Shown here in pieces: positions 17,202 to 25,689 of a DNA stretch of 64,000 bases; position 1 is the first letter of the stretch; each line of letters opens with the position of its first letter. This stretch comes from Pseudobdellovibrionaceae bacterium (GTDB lineage: Bacteria; Bdellovibrionota; Bdellovibrionia; Bdellovibrionales; UBA1609): NCBI GenBank assembly GCA_947444305.1, contig CANEZP010000003.1, positions 248,001-312,000 on the forward strand, in the 5' to 3' direction. The position numbers and the translations under genes were made by a program. Under the pieces are notes generated by a model. That model made no database searches. It worked only from the letters and a program-made list of their open reading frames with translations, and was not told where the DNA came from.

Positions 17202-18059
17202 ATGAGAGCTACATTACTTTTCGCAATCCTTTTTCTTTCATCCATCACGCACGCCGAATTTTTTAAAGGACCGATGTCCTCCGCCATGGGCGGTACCGGG
17301 CGTGCGGGGATAAATTCTTCCGAGGGCGCCTTTCTCAACCCGGCGGTCATTCCGCTCATTAAGAATTACGAGTTCATCGGTTTTTTCCGCGACGGTGACA
17401 TCGGGCAAGGGCAGCACCGGCAAGGTTGGGCACTCGGGGTGGTCGACAACAGCGAAGATGTTTTCTTCCCCGGCGCGGCTCACTACGGGCGCATCCGCGA
17501 TACCGGGCGTTCACCGGCCGGTATTAACGGCGAAATCTGGCACGTGGCGGGCGCGTTTCTTTATAAAGATATCCTTTCGTTCGGCGCCTCCGCCTACCGT
17601 GTGCAGTACAAATCCAAAGGTGACCGGGCGTACACGCAATGGAACGGATCTTTGGGCGTCGTTGCCTTAGTGAATGATTTGATTTCGGTCGCTTACGTCT
17701 ACGACAACGTCGCGCGGCCCGGATCCGCGACGCCGGTGGCTTTGCGCGAAGATCCAAAGCACTCGCTCGGATTCTTCGGCCGGGTCGGCGATCTCATGTC
17801 CTTTCGCGCCGATCTGACCCGCGAAATGGAGTTTAATCCCGACGGGCGCCTGACTTACATGGCCGGGGTGGAAACCAAAACGTCGGATTGGTTCATGTTT
17901 CGCCTAGGCTACCGCTTGGACGATCTTCGCCAGCAGCGCGTCGCTACCGCGGGCTTAGGATTCAACGGACCTCGCTTAAAAGTGGATTACGCGATCGAAA
18001 AGAACCTGGAAGGCACTTCTGGCGCGCTGCATAGCGTTGACTTGAGGATACCCTTTTGA
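17202..18059 (+). CDS. Outer-membrane beta-barrel protein (PorV/FadL-like)
   Basis: 285 residues with signal peptide MRATLLFAILFLSSITHA. Right after it comes SSAMGGTGRAGINSSEGAFLNPA, an arrangement typical of PorV/UPF0164- and FadL-type barrels, where small residues and an Asn-Pro form the N-terminal plug or hatch. The rest is alternating strands with aromatic girdles (for example WHVAGAFLYKDILSFGASAYRVQY). The chain ends in Phe (DLRIPF), the C-terminal Phe typical of BAM substrates. It starts 21 bases after the FQNC gene, so the two are likely co-transcribed. The cargo or role is unknown. Confidence 0.75.
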   Translation: MRATLLFAILFLSSITHAEFFKGPMSSAMGGTGRAGINSSEGAFLNPAVIPLIKNYEFIGFFRDGDIGQGQHRQGWALGVVDNSEDVFFPGAAHYGRIRDTGRSPAGINGEIWHVAGAFLYKDILSFGASAYRVQYKSKGDRAYTQWNGSLGVVALVNDLISVAYVYDNVARPGSATPVALREDPKHSLGFFGRVGDLMSFRADLTREMEFNPDGRLTYMAGVETKTSDWFMFRLGYRLDDLRQQRVATAGLGFNGPRLKVDYAIEKNLEGTSGALHSVDLRIPF

Positions 18060-18121
18060 TAGCTTCGCCCACTTCTTAAGCACTTATATTTTTTAGCACT
18101 TTATACCTGGAGACTGACACC

Positions 18122-18253
18122 ATGGCTTCAAAAACCAAAAAAACTGAATTCCGCCGCCGCCGTAAAAAAGGGGCTTCCGGTAAAAAACGTAAAGCCGAAA
18201 ACCGCAACACCGGCACCACGCTTTCGCAAAAAGAACTCTTCGGCGACGCGTAG
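18122..18253 (+). CDS. Small basic protein (43 residues)
   Basis: A short frame missed by ordinary length cut-offs: ATG at 18122, stop TAG at 18251, with TGGAGA nine bases upstream as a ribosome site. It encodes MASKTKKTEFRRRRKKGASG and then a second basic stretch KKRKAENRNTGTTLSQ, ending KELFGDA. Nearly half of the first 26 residues are Lys or Arg, while the tail is neutral to acidic. Such proteins are usually nucleic-acid or ribosome associated. I believe similar small KELF-ending proteins occur in related bacteria, but I cannot check this. A hairpin and two terminators follow directly, which fits an independent short transcript. Confidence 0.75.
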   Translation: MASKTKKTEFRRRRKKGASGKKRKAENRNTGTTLSQKELFGDA

Positions 18254-18268
18254 GTCTTCTGATGTTGC

Positions 18269-18288
18269 GCGCGCCAGGTTTGGCGCGC
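18269..18288 (+). terminator. GC-rich hairpin after the small basic protein gene
   Basis: A perfect 8-bp stem GCGCGCCA / TGGCGCGC with loop GGTT begins 15 bases past the stop of the 43-residue gene. No run of T follows, so it may be a stabilising 3' hairpin rather than a complete terminator. Confidence 0.5.
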
Positions 18289-18294
18289 TCTGTC

Positions 18295-18363
18295 TCCTGA
18301 AATGAAAAAGCCGGCAGTTGCCGGCTCCTGAAATGAAAAAGCCGGCAGTTGCCGGCTTTCTTA
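18295..18363. terminator. Tandemly duplicated bidirectional terminator
   Basis: A 31-bp unit occurs twice without a gap (18295-18325 and 18326-18356). Each unit contains AAAAAGCCGGC-AGTT-GCCGGCT, a perfect 7-bp stem preceded by A5; the second copy is followed by TTTCTT. The A and T flanks let each copy work in both directions. It lies between the plus-strand small-protein gene and the convergent tonB gene. The exact duplication is unusual. Confidence 0.8.
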
Positions 18364-18383
18364 GTTTCTACTCTCGTTGGGTA

Positions 18384-19289
18384 TTAGTTGTCCGATTGGG
18401 CGTTACGTAGTTTGGAGGGGGCTTGTGAGGCCATGCCCTTCAAGCTGAAAGCCACCGGGTGGCGCGCCCAGCCCTCCTGGCCGGGCACGAATTTAAATTG
18501 CGCCACCGCGCGAGCCGCTTCCTGGTCCAAATCCTTATGGCCGGAACTTTTCGTAATCTGCAAATCAGCAACTTTTCCATCTTTAGTAACTCGGTAAAGC
18601 AATTCGACTTGGCCTTGGCGTGCTTCACGACGTGCCGTGAGCGGGTACGCGGGCGATTTGTTGCCCGGATTTTGTTTCAAGTCCAAGTACGAAACCGCAC
18701 CGGCTTGGGTAGCTCCGCCCTGAGCGGCGGCCGCGCCGTTAGCGGGCGTTCCTGCCGAGGCCGTTTCCGATTCGCTATTTGAATCTTCGCCTTTGCCGGC
18801 GGGCTCTTGCGCGGGCGTGGGGTCTTCGGCTTTAGCGTCTTCGCTGGTCGCTTCGGTACTTTCATCCGAATCGGAAGCGGCCACTGCGCTGGGGGCGGGC
18901 ATCGTCGTTACGCTTTCTTCGATTTGCGGATCAAGCTGTTCGGTGCTCGCTTGCGGAACCGATTCTTTTTTAGGGAGCTCGGTGACTTTTTGCATCGGCG
19001 CTTTTTCAACGCGCGTTTTGCGCATCGAAGACTTTGCCAACTTCAAAGGTTTAGGCTCAGGCACCGGCGCCGGCGCAACGGGCGCGGGCAAGGGGGCTTG
19101 AACTTCCGCAACCGGTGCGGGCGCGCCGGCGGGCGCCGACTCAATCCCGGGGGTTTCGGCGGCGTTGCCGATTTGCACTTCGATCTCTTGACCTTCCGGC
19201 TTCGAAATCTGCGAAGGCGAAATGGCGATCGCGGCGATGGCAAGAGCGTGCACGAACACCGAAAGAATTAAAAAGAAACTTGAACGCAT
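18384..19289 (-). CDS. TonB-family energy-transducing protein
   Basis: 301 residues. A single N-terminal membrane anchor (residues about 4-24, FFLILSVFVHALAIAAIAI) is followed by a long Pro-, Ala- and Glu-rich periplasm-spanning linker (about 30-195). The C-terminal TonB domain lies at about 205-285, with YPLTARREARQGQVELLYRV, VADLQITKSSGHKDLDQEAA and FKFVPG. Such proteins transmit ExbBD energy to outer-membrane receptors. No exbB or exbD is adjacent. It ends convergent with the small basic protein gene across the duplicated terminator. I give no symbol because several TonB paralogues are usual in such genomes. Confidence 0.9.
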   Translation of the reverse strand: MRSSFFLILSVFVHALAIAAIAISPSQISKPEGQEIEVQIGNAAETPGIESAPAGAPAPVAEVQAPLPAPVAPAPVPEPKPLKLAKSSMRKTRVEKAPMQKVTELPKKESVPQASTEQLDPQIEESVTTMPAPSAVAASDSDESTEATSEDAKAEDPTPAQEPAGKGEDSNSESETASAGTPANGAAAAQGGATQAGAVSYLDLKQNPGNKSPAYPLTARREARQGQVELLYRVTKDGKVADLQITKSSGHKDLDQEAARAVAQFKFVPGQEGWARHPVAFSLKGMASQAPSKLRNAQSDN

Positions 19290-19481
19290 TTAGGATTCCT
19301 TTCCCAAACCTGAATTTTCAAACGAGTCAGGCAGCCCGTTAACCTTATACAATCCGAATGCCGCAGCGGCCCTGCGCCAGCTTAGCTGCCGCCTGAAAGA
19401 CATTCAGACCGAAGCCCAAAAGCGGCACCTGCTCCTGGTCTTGCCAAAAGGACCGGTGGATTCGAGAATAGAAGGATGAAA

Positions 19482-19967
19482 ATGAATCGTACCGGGGCCC
19501 ACCTCCACGTTTCGCTCGAAGGAGCGATCGGTGAGAACACCCCCATGTTCACCCTCCCCATGGAAAACACCCAAGAGTTAACCCTGGATTTAGGCAAAGT
19601 GACCTACATCAATTCGATCGGCGTGCGGCAATGGATCTTGTGGACGCTTAAAATCCCGCCGGATTGCGCGGTGAAGATGGTGAATTGTCCTTTCGTATTT
19701 TCGTCGCAGGCGAGCATGGTGGTTGGGTTCATGACGAAGAACATGACGATGGAATCGTTGTGGCTGCCTTACGCTTGCGAGAATTGTAAGTTCGAAGACA
19801 GCTACCTTGCTAAGCGAGGTACGGATTATGAATACCCTTCGGCCGGCCAGCCTTCGCGGGTCTCGATTCCTGAGCAAAAAACTTGCCCTAAATGCAAGAC
19901 CGACAATCTCGAAACGGATTTCCTGCGCGACAAAGTGTTTAAATTTTTGAATCTCGCTAGGCTGTAG
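19482..19967 (+). CDS. STAS-like domain protein with C-terminal zinc ribbon
   Basis: 161 residues from the ATG at 19482; an ATG at 19476 leaves no room for the AAGG ribosome site. Residues about 5-90 look like a STAS (anti-sigma antagonist) fold: HLHVSLEGAIGE, then LTLDLGKVTYINSIGVRQWI, which matches the strand-helix around the usual phosphorylatable Ser (here Ser in INSIG). The C-terminal third has CENC and CPKC pairs about 40 residues apart, a likely zinc ribbon. The two together suggest a regulator acting by protein contacts. Its 3' end overlaps the convergent nagZ by 11 bases. Confidence 0.75.
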   Translation: MNRTGAHLHVSLEGAIGENTPMFTLPMENTQELTLDLGKVTYINSIGVRQWILWTLKIPPDCAVKMVNCPFVFSSQASMVVGFMTKNMTMESLWLPYACENCKFEDSYLAKRGTDYEYPSAGQPSRVSIPEQKTCPKCKTDNLETDFLRDKVFKFLNLARL

Positions 19968-21087
19968 TGAGCAAGTCGGCGGGGACGGCACCGGCCGTGA
20001 TCGCCGCGCTCAGGCGTTCGTGATCCGGGTTACCGATCACGGCCTTTGCTTTTGCGAGGTCGACCGGGTCCGGCTCTTTAAGAACGTCTTTTTTAAGCGT
20101 GACCACACGATTGTAGCTCTCATCGATTTGTTTAGCCGAGAGACGATGATCTTTCACGGCTTTCGCGATGGCATCCAACGCAATTTGCGGATGATCAAAT
20201 TTATTACAGTAAAGAAGAATGTCGTTGCCGGCTTCGAGCGCGCGTACCGGAATTTCTTCGACGCTGAAGTTCGAGGCAAGGGCGCCCATATCCAAGTCGT
20301 CGGTTACGACGAGCTGTTTGTAACGCATCTCTTCGCGTAACATCTTCTTAATGAAGATCTCCGATAACGTAACCGGGTACTTAGGATCGATTTTAGAAAA
20401 TTGAATATGCGCGGTCATTACCATGTCGAGGCGCGCGCGAAAAACTTTCTTAAATGGGACGAGCTCGACCGAACGCAGCCGTTCAATGTCGGTATCTTCG
20501 ATGGGTAATGCTTCGTGAGAGTCGGTCAATGTGTTGCCGTGGCCGGGGAAATGTTTGGCGCACGGGATGACACCGCTCTTGATCAGACCGCGAACTAGAG
20601 CCGATGCGATTTTCGCTACCTGTTCGGGATCGCTGCTTAACGCGCGATCGCCGATCACTTCGTTTTTCGGATTGGTGAAGACATCCACGCAGGGCGCGAA
20701 ATCGAGATTGATGCCGACGGCGCGCATCTCGGCGCCCATGCACATCGCGAGCTTAAACGCGACCGAAGTCGAGTCAAGCTTTCCCACCGTGGCCATGGGC
20801 GGCCATTTCGTGAAGCCATTTTTAAGACGGGCGACGCGGCCACCTTCCTGATCGATGCCGATAAATAGAGGAAGTTTGTCGCGAGTCTTGTGCCGGGTCG
20901 CTTGAATCTGCGTGCATAGCGCGTGAACTTGCTCGGGCGATTCGATGTTGCGCGCGAACAGAACGACGCCGCCGATGTTGTTCGTAATGATGAACTCGGC
21001 TTCGTCCTGGGTAAGAGTCTTGCCGCGTATGCCTATGATGAGGAGCTGCCCGATTTTGTCGATCATTTCCCTAATTGCATCATTCAC
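19957..21087 (-). CDS. nagZ: Beta-N-acetylhexosaminidase (murein recycling)
   Basis: NagZ removes N-acetylglucosamine from 1,6-anhydro-muropeptides in the cytoplasm. The 376-residue protein has the family 3 signature KHFPGHGNTLTDSHEALP at about 175-192, which supplies the mobile acid/base His, and VTDDLDMGAL at about 262 with the nucleophile Asp. GIDQEGGRVARL lies near 73. No signal peptide is seen, as expected. It follows two peptide-type ABC permease genes without a gap, which suggests uptake of muropeptides or murein peptides is co-expressed. It overlaps the STAS gene end to end. Confidence 0.95.
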   Translation of the reverse strand: MNDAIREMIDKIGQLLIIGIRGKTLTQDEAEFIITNNIGGVVLFARNIESPEQVHALCTQIQATRHKTRDKLPLFIGIDQEGGRVARLKNGFTKWPPMATVGKLDSTSVAFKLAMCMGAEMRAVGINLDFAPCVDVFTNPKNEVIGDRALSSDPEQVAKIASALVRGLIKSGVIPCAKHFPGHGNTLTDSHEALPIEDTDIERLRSVELVPFKKVFRARLDMVMTAHIQFSKIDPKYPVTLSEIFIKKMLREEMRYKQLVVTDDLDMGALASNFSVEEIPVRALEAGNDILLYCNKFDHPQIALDAIAKAVKDHRLSAKQIDESYNRVVTLKKDVLKEPDPVDLAKAKAVIGNPDHERLSAAITAGAVPADLLTTA

Positions 21088-21897
21088 TTAAGATGAAATC
21101 AATCCCCGACGTGGGTCGAGTACGTCACGTAAACCGTCACCGAGCAGATTAAATCCTAAGACCAGCAACATGATGGCGAAGCCCGGCGCAAAGCTCACGT
21201 GCGGCGCCTCCGACAAAACACGGCGGCCCGAACTTAAGAGGCTGCCCCAAGTCGGCAAAGAAGGCGGAACACCTAGACCAAGGAAACTCAATCCGCTCTC
21301 CGCGATGATGGTCGCGGCCATCGCGAACGTGGCTTGCACGATGAGCAAGCCCAGTAAGTTGGGCCAAATGTGCAGGGCGGTGATCCGCCACGCACCGGCG
21401 CCCACCGCGCGCGCGGCTTGAACATGTTCACGCTCTTTAAGATGCAAAACTTCACCGCGTACTAATCGAGCGAAGCCGGTCCAAGAAGTGAACGACAAAG
21501 CAAAGATAAGATTGCCGAGCGAAGGACCGAGCATCGCCACGAAAGCGAGGGCGATTAAAAAGCCCGGGAAAGCGTAAAACATATCCACGAAACGCATGAT
21601 CACGTGGTCGGTCCACCCGCCGGCGTAACCCGCCCATGATCCGATCAACAGTCCGATGATGACGCTAATGCCGACGACGCTAAAAGAAACGCCGAGGCTC
21701 ACCCGCGCGCCAAAGATGACCTTGCTTAAAACATCCGAACCGTTCTCGTCGAGGCCGAACCAGTGTTGGAGGCCCGGGCCTTGTAAGCGATCGGCTAAGG
21801 ACATGCCGTGCGGATCGGCCGGCGCGATCCACGGCGCGGTGAGGGCGATCAATGCCATGCCGATGACGATCACTAGGCCGAAGCTAATCTTTTTCAT
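21088..21897 (-). CDS. Peptide-type ABC transporter permease (DppC/OppC family)
   Basis: 269 residues from the ATG at 21895-21897, which overlaps the upstream permease stop as ATGA; the longer frame to 21975 is rejected. The start gives MKKISFGLVIVIGMALIALT, the first membrane helix. APADPHGMSLADRLQGP and HWFGLDENGSDVLSKVIFGAR follow, the loop typical of DppC. The ATPase-docking EAA segment EHVQAARAVGAGAWRI lies at about residue 165. About six helices in total. No binding protein or ATPase gene is adjacent, so it must use subunits encoded elsewhere. Cargo is probably a di- or oligopeptide; nagZ next door hints at murein peptides. Confidence 0.92.
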   Translation of the reverse strand: MKKISFGLVIVIGMALIALTAPWIAPADPHGMSLADRLQGPGLQHWFGLDENGSDVLSKVIFGARVSLGVSFSVVGISVIIGLLIGSWAGYAGGWTDHVIMRFVDMFYAFPGFLIALAFVAMLGPSLGNLIFALSFTSWTGFARLVRGEVLHLKEREHVQAARAVGAGAWRITALHIWPNLLGLLIVQATFAMAATIIAESGLSFLGLGVPPSLPTWGSLLSSGRRVLSEAPHVSFAPGFAIMLLVLGFNLLGDGLRDVLDPRRGLISS

Positions 21898-22820
21898 CTC
21901 GAGTCCATTCGCACACGCGGATTGACGACGCCGTACATGACGTCGCCTAACACATTCACCAACACGTAGATGCACGCGACCATTAAGATGCAGGCTTGCA
22001 CGACCGGATAGTCGCGGCGTTGGATAGCGCTAAAAAGCAGCGTGCCGATGCCGGGCCAATCGAAAATAGTTTCGGTAATCACCGTTCCGGTAAGCAGCGC
22101 GCCTAGCTGCAAACTCACGATCGTCACGATCGGGATTAGCGCATTTCTCAAGGCATGTTTAAAATAAATTCCTCGCTCGCCCAGACCTTTCGAACGCGCG
22201 GTGCGGATGTAGTCTTCGTTAAGGACTTCGCGCACCGACGCGCGGGTCATGCGCGTAATCACCGCGCCGAGGGGTAGCGCTAAACTTAATCCGGGCAAGA
22301 TGACCGAAAGAAAGCCGTCACGTTCACTTACGGGAAGCAAATCCATTTGGATGGCGAAGACGTAGACCAAAACGGGGCCTAGAAAAACGGCGGGCACGCT
22401 CATTCCCAGTAGGCCCATGATTTCGGCCGACCAACCCCACCCCGAACGCGGGCGCACGGCCGCCATCACCCCGAGCGGCATGCCCCAGAGAAGAGCGAAG
22501 ATTAGCGCCACGATTGAGAGTTGCAAAGTGGCCGGGAAATGATTGCGAATCTCGGCGCCGACGGGTTCGCGGGTCACGAGTGAGCGTCCAAATTCGAAGC
22601 GCGTTAGCTGCCCGAGGTATTTTACGTATTGCTCGGGCAGAGGTTTATCCAAACCTAATTCCCGGCGCAGGCTATCGCGGTCCGCCTGAGCCTCTTGCTC
22701 ACCCAACATCAAATCGACTGGATCTCCTGGAACAAGATGAATCAGTAAAAAAGCGAGCGTAGCGACGCCGAGGAGAGAGGGTAGCGTGATTGCGAATCGG
22801 CGAAGCGTGTAGCGCAGCAA
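21894..22820 (-). CDS. Peptide-type ABC transporter permease (DppB/OppB family)
   Basis: 308 residues. The N-terminus MLRYTLRRFAITLPSLLGVA and the LVPGDPVDLMLGE segment are characteristic of DppB/OppB proteins. The periplasmic loop has GLDKPLPEQYVKYLGQL, and the EAA loop is YIRTARSKGLGERGIYFKHA at about 205-225. IPIVTIVSLQLGALLTGTVI and ETIFDWPGIG follow. It pairs with the OppC-like gene by a four-base overlap. It begins directly after the exported-protein gene at 22.8 kb. Together these four genes with nagZ form one operon. The transported substrate cannot be read from sequence. Confidence 0.93.
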   Translation of the reverse strand: MLRYTLRRFAITLPSLLGVATLAFLLIHLVPGDPVDLMLGEQEAQADRDSLRRELGLDKPLPEQYVKYLGQLTRFEFGRSLVTREPVGAEIRNHFPATLQLSIVALIFALLWGMPLGVMAAVRPRSGWGWSAEIMGLLGMSVPAVFLGPVLVYVFAIQMDLLPVSERDGFLSVILPGLSLALPLGAVITRMTRASVREVLNEDYIRTARSKGLGERGIYFKHALRNALIPIVTIVSLQLGALLTGTVITETIFDWPGIGTLLFSAIQRRDYPVVQACILMVACIYVLVNVLGDVMYGVVNPRVRMDSR

Positions 22821-23615
22821 TCATTTTTCTTTCGCTAAAATATTTGCGGTTCCCGCGGGCATGCCGCCGAACAAAGCGATCAAAGTTTTATTCGGCACAA
22901 TGTGGCCTTCGGTGGCGATTGAAGCTGACGTAACGAGCGTGGTCTTTACGTTTTTAGCGGGCGATGTATTTCCTAATACGTCGCCGCGAACGTTCTTCTC
23001 CGGATCTTTTGCATCCTTAACCACGCCGACGACCGACACAAACTTTTCACCCTTAAACGAATTTAGAATTCGGTAAGCTTCGTAGGTACCCTTCGGCTCT
23101 TTTGATTCGATCAGGGCCTTGCCGTTATACGAAGCGCCGTCTTCTTCGGCGACCGCGCTGTATTGAAAGGCTTGATTCAATTCTAACTTTTTTTGCAACA
23201 TCAGGTAGGTAAGGAAACTGCTGAAGAACGTGCCCTTCGGAATTTTGTGCGTTTCGGTTTTCAATTTTTTTCCGTCGGCGATTTTTAGCGTCATGGTCTC
23301 GCCCTTGAAGCTGCCGTCGATCGTTTTGATTTCCGCACCGGATGCCGACGTGTACTGATAACTTATGGGTTGGAACTTATCGTTTGATTTCGCCTTCAAA
23401 CTTTCTTGCGAAATCTTATCGCCGATTTTTAATCGCATGAACGATGTGGCTTCGAAGGTTTTATCTTTAGGCTCGAAGGCGTAACGCTGAATTGCGTAGC
23501 CGATATGTTGGTCGGACAACTCAACCTTGTAGTAACCCTCGAACATGGTCTCGGCCGCGAAAGCGGCTACTGGACTAAAGAATAGGACGAGACTTACCAA
23601 AAGTAGATTTGCCAT
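22821..23615 (-). CDS. Exported protein of unknown function upstream of peptide permeases
   Basis: 264 residues from the ATG at 23613-23615 (GGAAA nine bases upstream), giving signal peptide MANLLLVSLVLFFSPVAAFA. The frame is open further 5' but would overlap the divergent gene. The mature protein is beta-rich and lysine-rich (for example FEGYYKVELSDQHIGYAIQR and KIGDKISQESLKAKSNDKFQ), ending in a basic tail. There are no cysteines in the mature part and no recognised motif. It is not a typical peptide-binding protein (those are about 500 residues), though its operon position before the permease pair would fit an accessory periplasmic component. Confidence 0.75.
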   Translation of the reverse strand: MANLLLVSLVLFFSPVAAFAAETMFEGYYKVELSDQHIGYAIQRYAFEPKDKTFEATSFMRLKIGDKISQESLKAKSNDKFQPISYQYTSASGAEIKTIDGSFKGETMTLKIADGKKLKTETHKIPKGTFFSSFLTYLMLQKKLELNQAFQYSAVAEEDGASYNGKALIESKEPKGTYEAYRILNSFKGEKFVSVVGVVKDAKDPEKNVRGDVLGNTSPAKNVKTTLVTSASIATEGHIVPNKTLIALFGGMPAGTANILAKEK

Positions 23616-23661
23616 GAGATTAGTTTCCAAGCTAACGAAAACAGTGTCAAAATTTTTTATA

Positions 23662-25686
23662 ATGACTCTTGCCGATAGAAGTCCACGCCGGTGGAAAACG
23701 CTCCTTAATAACCGTGGCCAAGCCGCGATCTTCATCGCTTTGATTTTCAACGTATTGTTCGTGTTCTTCGCGATGGCGATCAACATCGCTTTGGTGGTGC
23801 ACGATAAGATTAATCTGCAAAACTCGGCTGACCTCGCCGCCTACTACGCGGCCGCAAAACAAGCCGAGATGCTGAACGTGATCGCGCATCAGAATTACCA
23901 AATACGCCAGAGTTATAAACTTCTCGCGTGGCGCTACCACGTGCTGGGCACGATGGGACTTTACCAACAAGAACCCAGCCCGGTTTGGACGGGGAACGTA
24001 AGTGATACGGAATACTCGCAAGGGCGAAGGCCTTCCCTGTGCGTAACGTACAAACCGACTTGGCAGGAAGTTCCCGACAACGAGAACTTGTGTAACCGAC
24101 CGAACCTTCGCATTCCGCCGCTGCCCGAAGTTAAGGTCATCGCCGGATTCTTGGGCATCAATCACGGGATCGCCGCGCTCTCACGTCAATTGCGTTTGCA
24201 ATTCGATATTCAGTGCCAACGCTTGGGCGCGTACAACTGGTGGTTCGCGATGAGCATCTTACACGCATACCGGCTGGACCAGCGTAACCGTAAGCAAGTC
24301 ATTTACGGCATCGCGAAGAATCTATCGGGCGGCAAAGACGGCGACTTTCTCGACCTCGACGGCAGCTCGGTGGCCGCGGGCGCGCGACAGACTTTTCTGA
24401 AAAACCTAACCTTCGCCAACCGGCAGTCCTTCGAGACGGGCGGCGGTGAATTCAAGATGATGAATTCATTAGAAGGCATCGACGCGAAAGAATGGCTGCC
24501 CGAGATTCCGATTACGCCGACTTTGATTTACACCGACGTAAATAACGAGCCGGGCTGCAACGCCGATTCGCAGCCGATCTCGAATTTGCCGCAGCGGCCT
24601 GGGGCGCGCGATGTCCTTAACCAACCCTTCCCGCAAGGTCTGCAGGCTTCGAACTTGTTCGTTTGGAAAGACGTGAACGTGCTCGCCGATTCGGACTATC
24701 AATTCTCTATCGGCGTTGAGAAAAATCCCTGGTACATGCCCTATATGGGAATCCGCGTGAAGACGACTCCGCGTGAAATTTTTTTTCCGTTCGGTTCGGG
24801 GCTAGAGATGAGCGCACGTAGCTTCGCTAAACCTTTCGGTGGCCGAATAGGCCCGTGGTACCAATCCCGTTGGGACCGCGGCTCAAAGACATCGACCGGG
24901 GATTTAGTCGACGGCTTGATGGCCCCGCGCGTATCGGGCACGAACAGCGCCGACGATACACGTCGTTTACCGAACTACTCGCGCTACCCGGGCGATACGC
25001 TCGGACTCGCTTCGAACCTCGCGATCAACTCGCTTGCGGGCTTAGCCTCGCTCGGAATTAGTTACGATAGCTACAAAAATATCAAAGAGGACATCACGAC
25101 CGGTTCGCCCAACGATATTCTCGCGTGGGACGGCGGCAGCGGTACGGGACCCGAAGTTCGCAATTTCGAAATCGCGGCGTTGGCGCCGGATTTATTCGAC
25201 ATCACGTACTATTCGATCGAGCCGAATTTTTCGAAGAACTATTTCGAGAAATTAAAAGCCAACAAAACCGCGCTCGGGATTCCGTTCGACACGCCGGTGC
25301 GTCCCGATCTTGGCCATAACGGCTCAACCATCCCGGACTACAGCGTGCAGCAACAAATGGCGCTCGCGAAGTCGCGCGGGATACAGAAAAACGAAGCGTA
25401 TTATTTTGTGCGCGACAAAACACATTTGCTCACGGCCTGGTTGCCGGGGGTAGGCGCTTACAATTACGAAGTTGATGAATCGATGAAGAACTTCGGCCGG
25501 TGCGCCATGCCCGACGACGCGCTGAAATTTAAAAATCCCGGTTCGTGCGTGGCGGGCGGCGGGCGTACGGGCTATTCGGTGAAGATGGTTAGTCGCGACG
25601 CTCTGCTGTCGGCGCAGCACAAGATCGGCGGCGGGGCCGCGCCAAGCTCGATCCTCAATCCACCGAAGACCAACGACGGCTGGTAA
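23662..25686 (+). CDS. TadG-like pilus-assembly-type protein
   Basis: 674 residues from the ATG at 23662. After a short basic start comes NNRGQAAIFIALIFNVLFVF, then a transmembrane helix and HDKINLQNSADLAAYYAA. This is the pattern of the TadG/TadE N-terminal domain (Gly-Gln-Ala, helix, Lys...LQ.AAD.AA). The long remainder is periplasmic, Asn-, Gly- and Pro-rich, and has no recognised domain. No other tad/flp genes are adjacent. It is divergent from the permease operon and ends four bases before the convergent LspA-like gene. A role in pilus or surface attachment is inferred from the N-terminal domain only. Confidence 0.7.
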   Translation: MTLADRSPRRWKTLLNNRGQAAIFIALIFNVLFVFFAMAINIALVVHDKINLQNSADLAAYYAAAKQAEMLNVIAHQNYQIRQSYKLLAWRYHVLGTMGLYQQEPSPVWTGNVSDTEYSQGRRPSLCVTYKPTWQEVPDNENLCNRPNLRIPPLPEVKVIAGFLGINHGIAALSRQLRLQFDIQCQRLGAYNWWFAMSILHAYRLDQRNRKQVIYGIAKNLSGGKDGDFLDLDGSSVAAGARQTFLKNLTFANRQSFETGGGEFKMMNSLEGIDAKEWLPEIPITPTLIYTDVNNEPGCNADSQPISNLPQRPGARDVLNQPFPQGLQASNLFVWKDVNVLADSDYQFSIGVEKNPWYMPYMGIRVKTTPREIFFPFGSGLEMSARSFAKPFGGRIGPWYQSRWDRGSKTSTGDLVDGLMAPRVSGTNSADDTRRLPNYSRYPGDTLGLASNLAINSLAGLASLGISYDSYKNIKEDITTGSPNDILAWDGGSGTGPEVRNFEIAALAPDLFDITYYSIEPNFSKNYFEKLKANKTALGIPFDTPVRPDLGHNGSTIPDYSVQQQMALAKSRGIQKNEAYYFVRDKTHLLTAWLPGVGAYNYEVDESMKNFGRCAMPDDALKFKNPGSCVAGGGRTGYSVKMVSRDALLSAQHKIGGGAAPSSILNPPKTNDGW

Positions 25687-25689
25687 TCA

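Noticed and set aside
18807-19271. Plus-strand Arg-rich frame opposite tonB
   Set aside because: Low-complexity reverse of the Pro/Ala linker in TonB.
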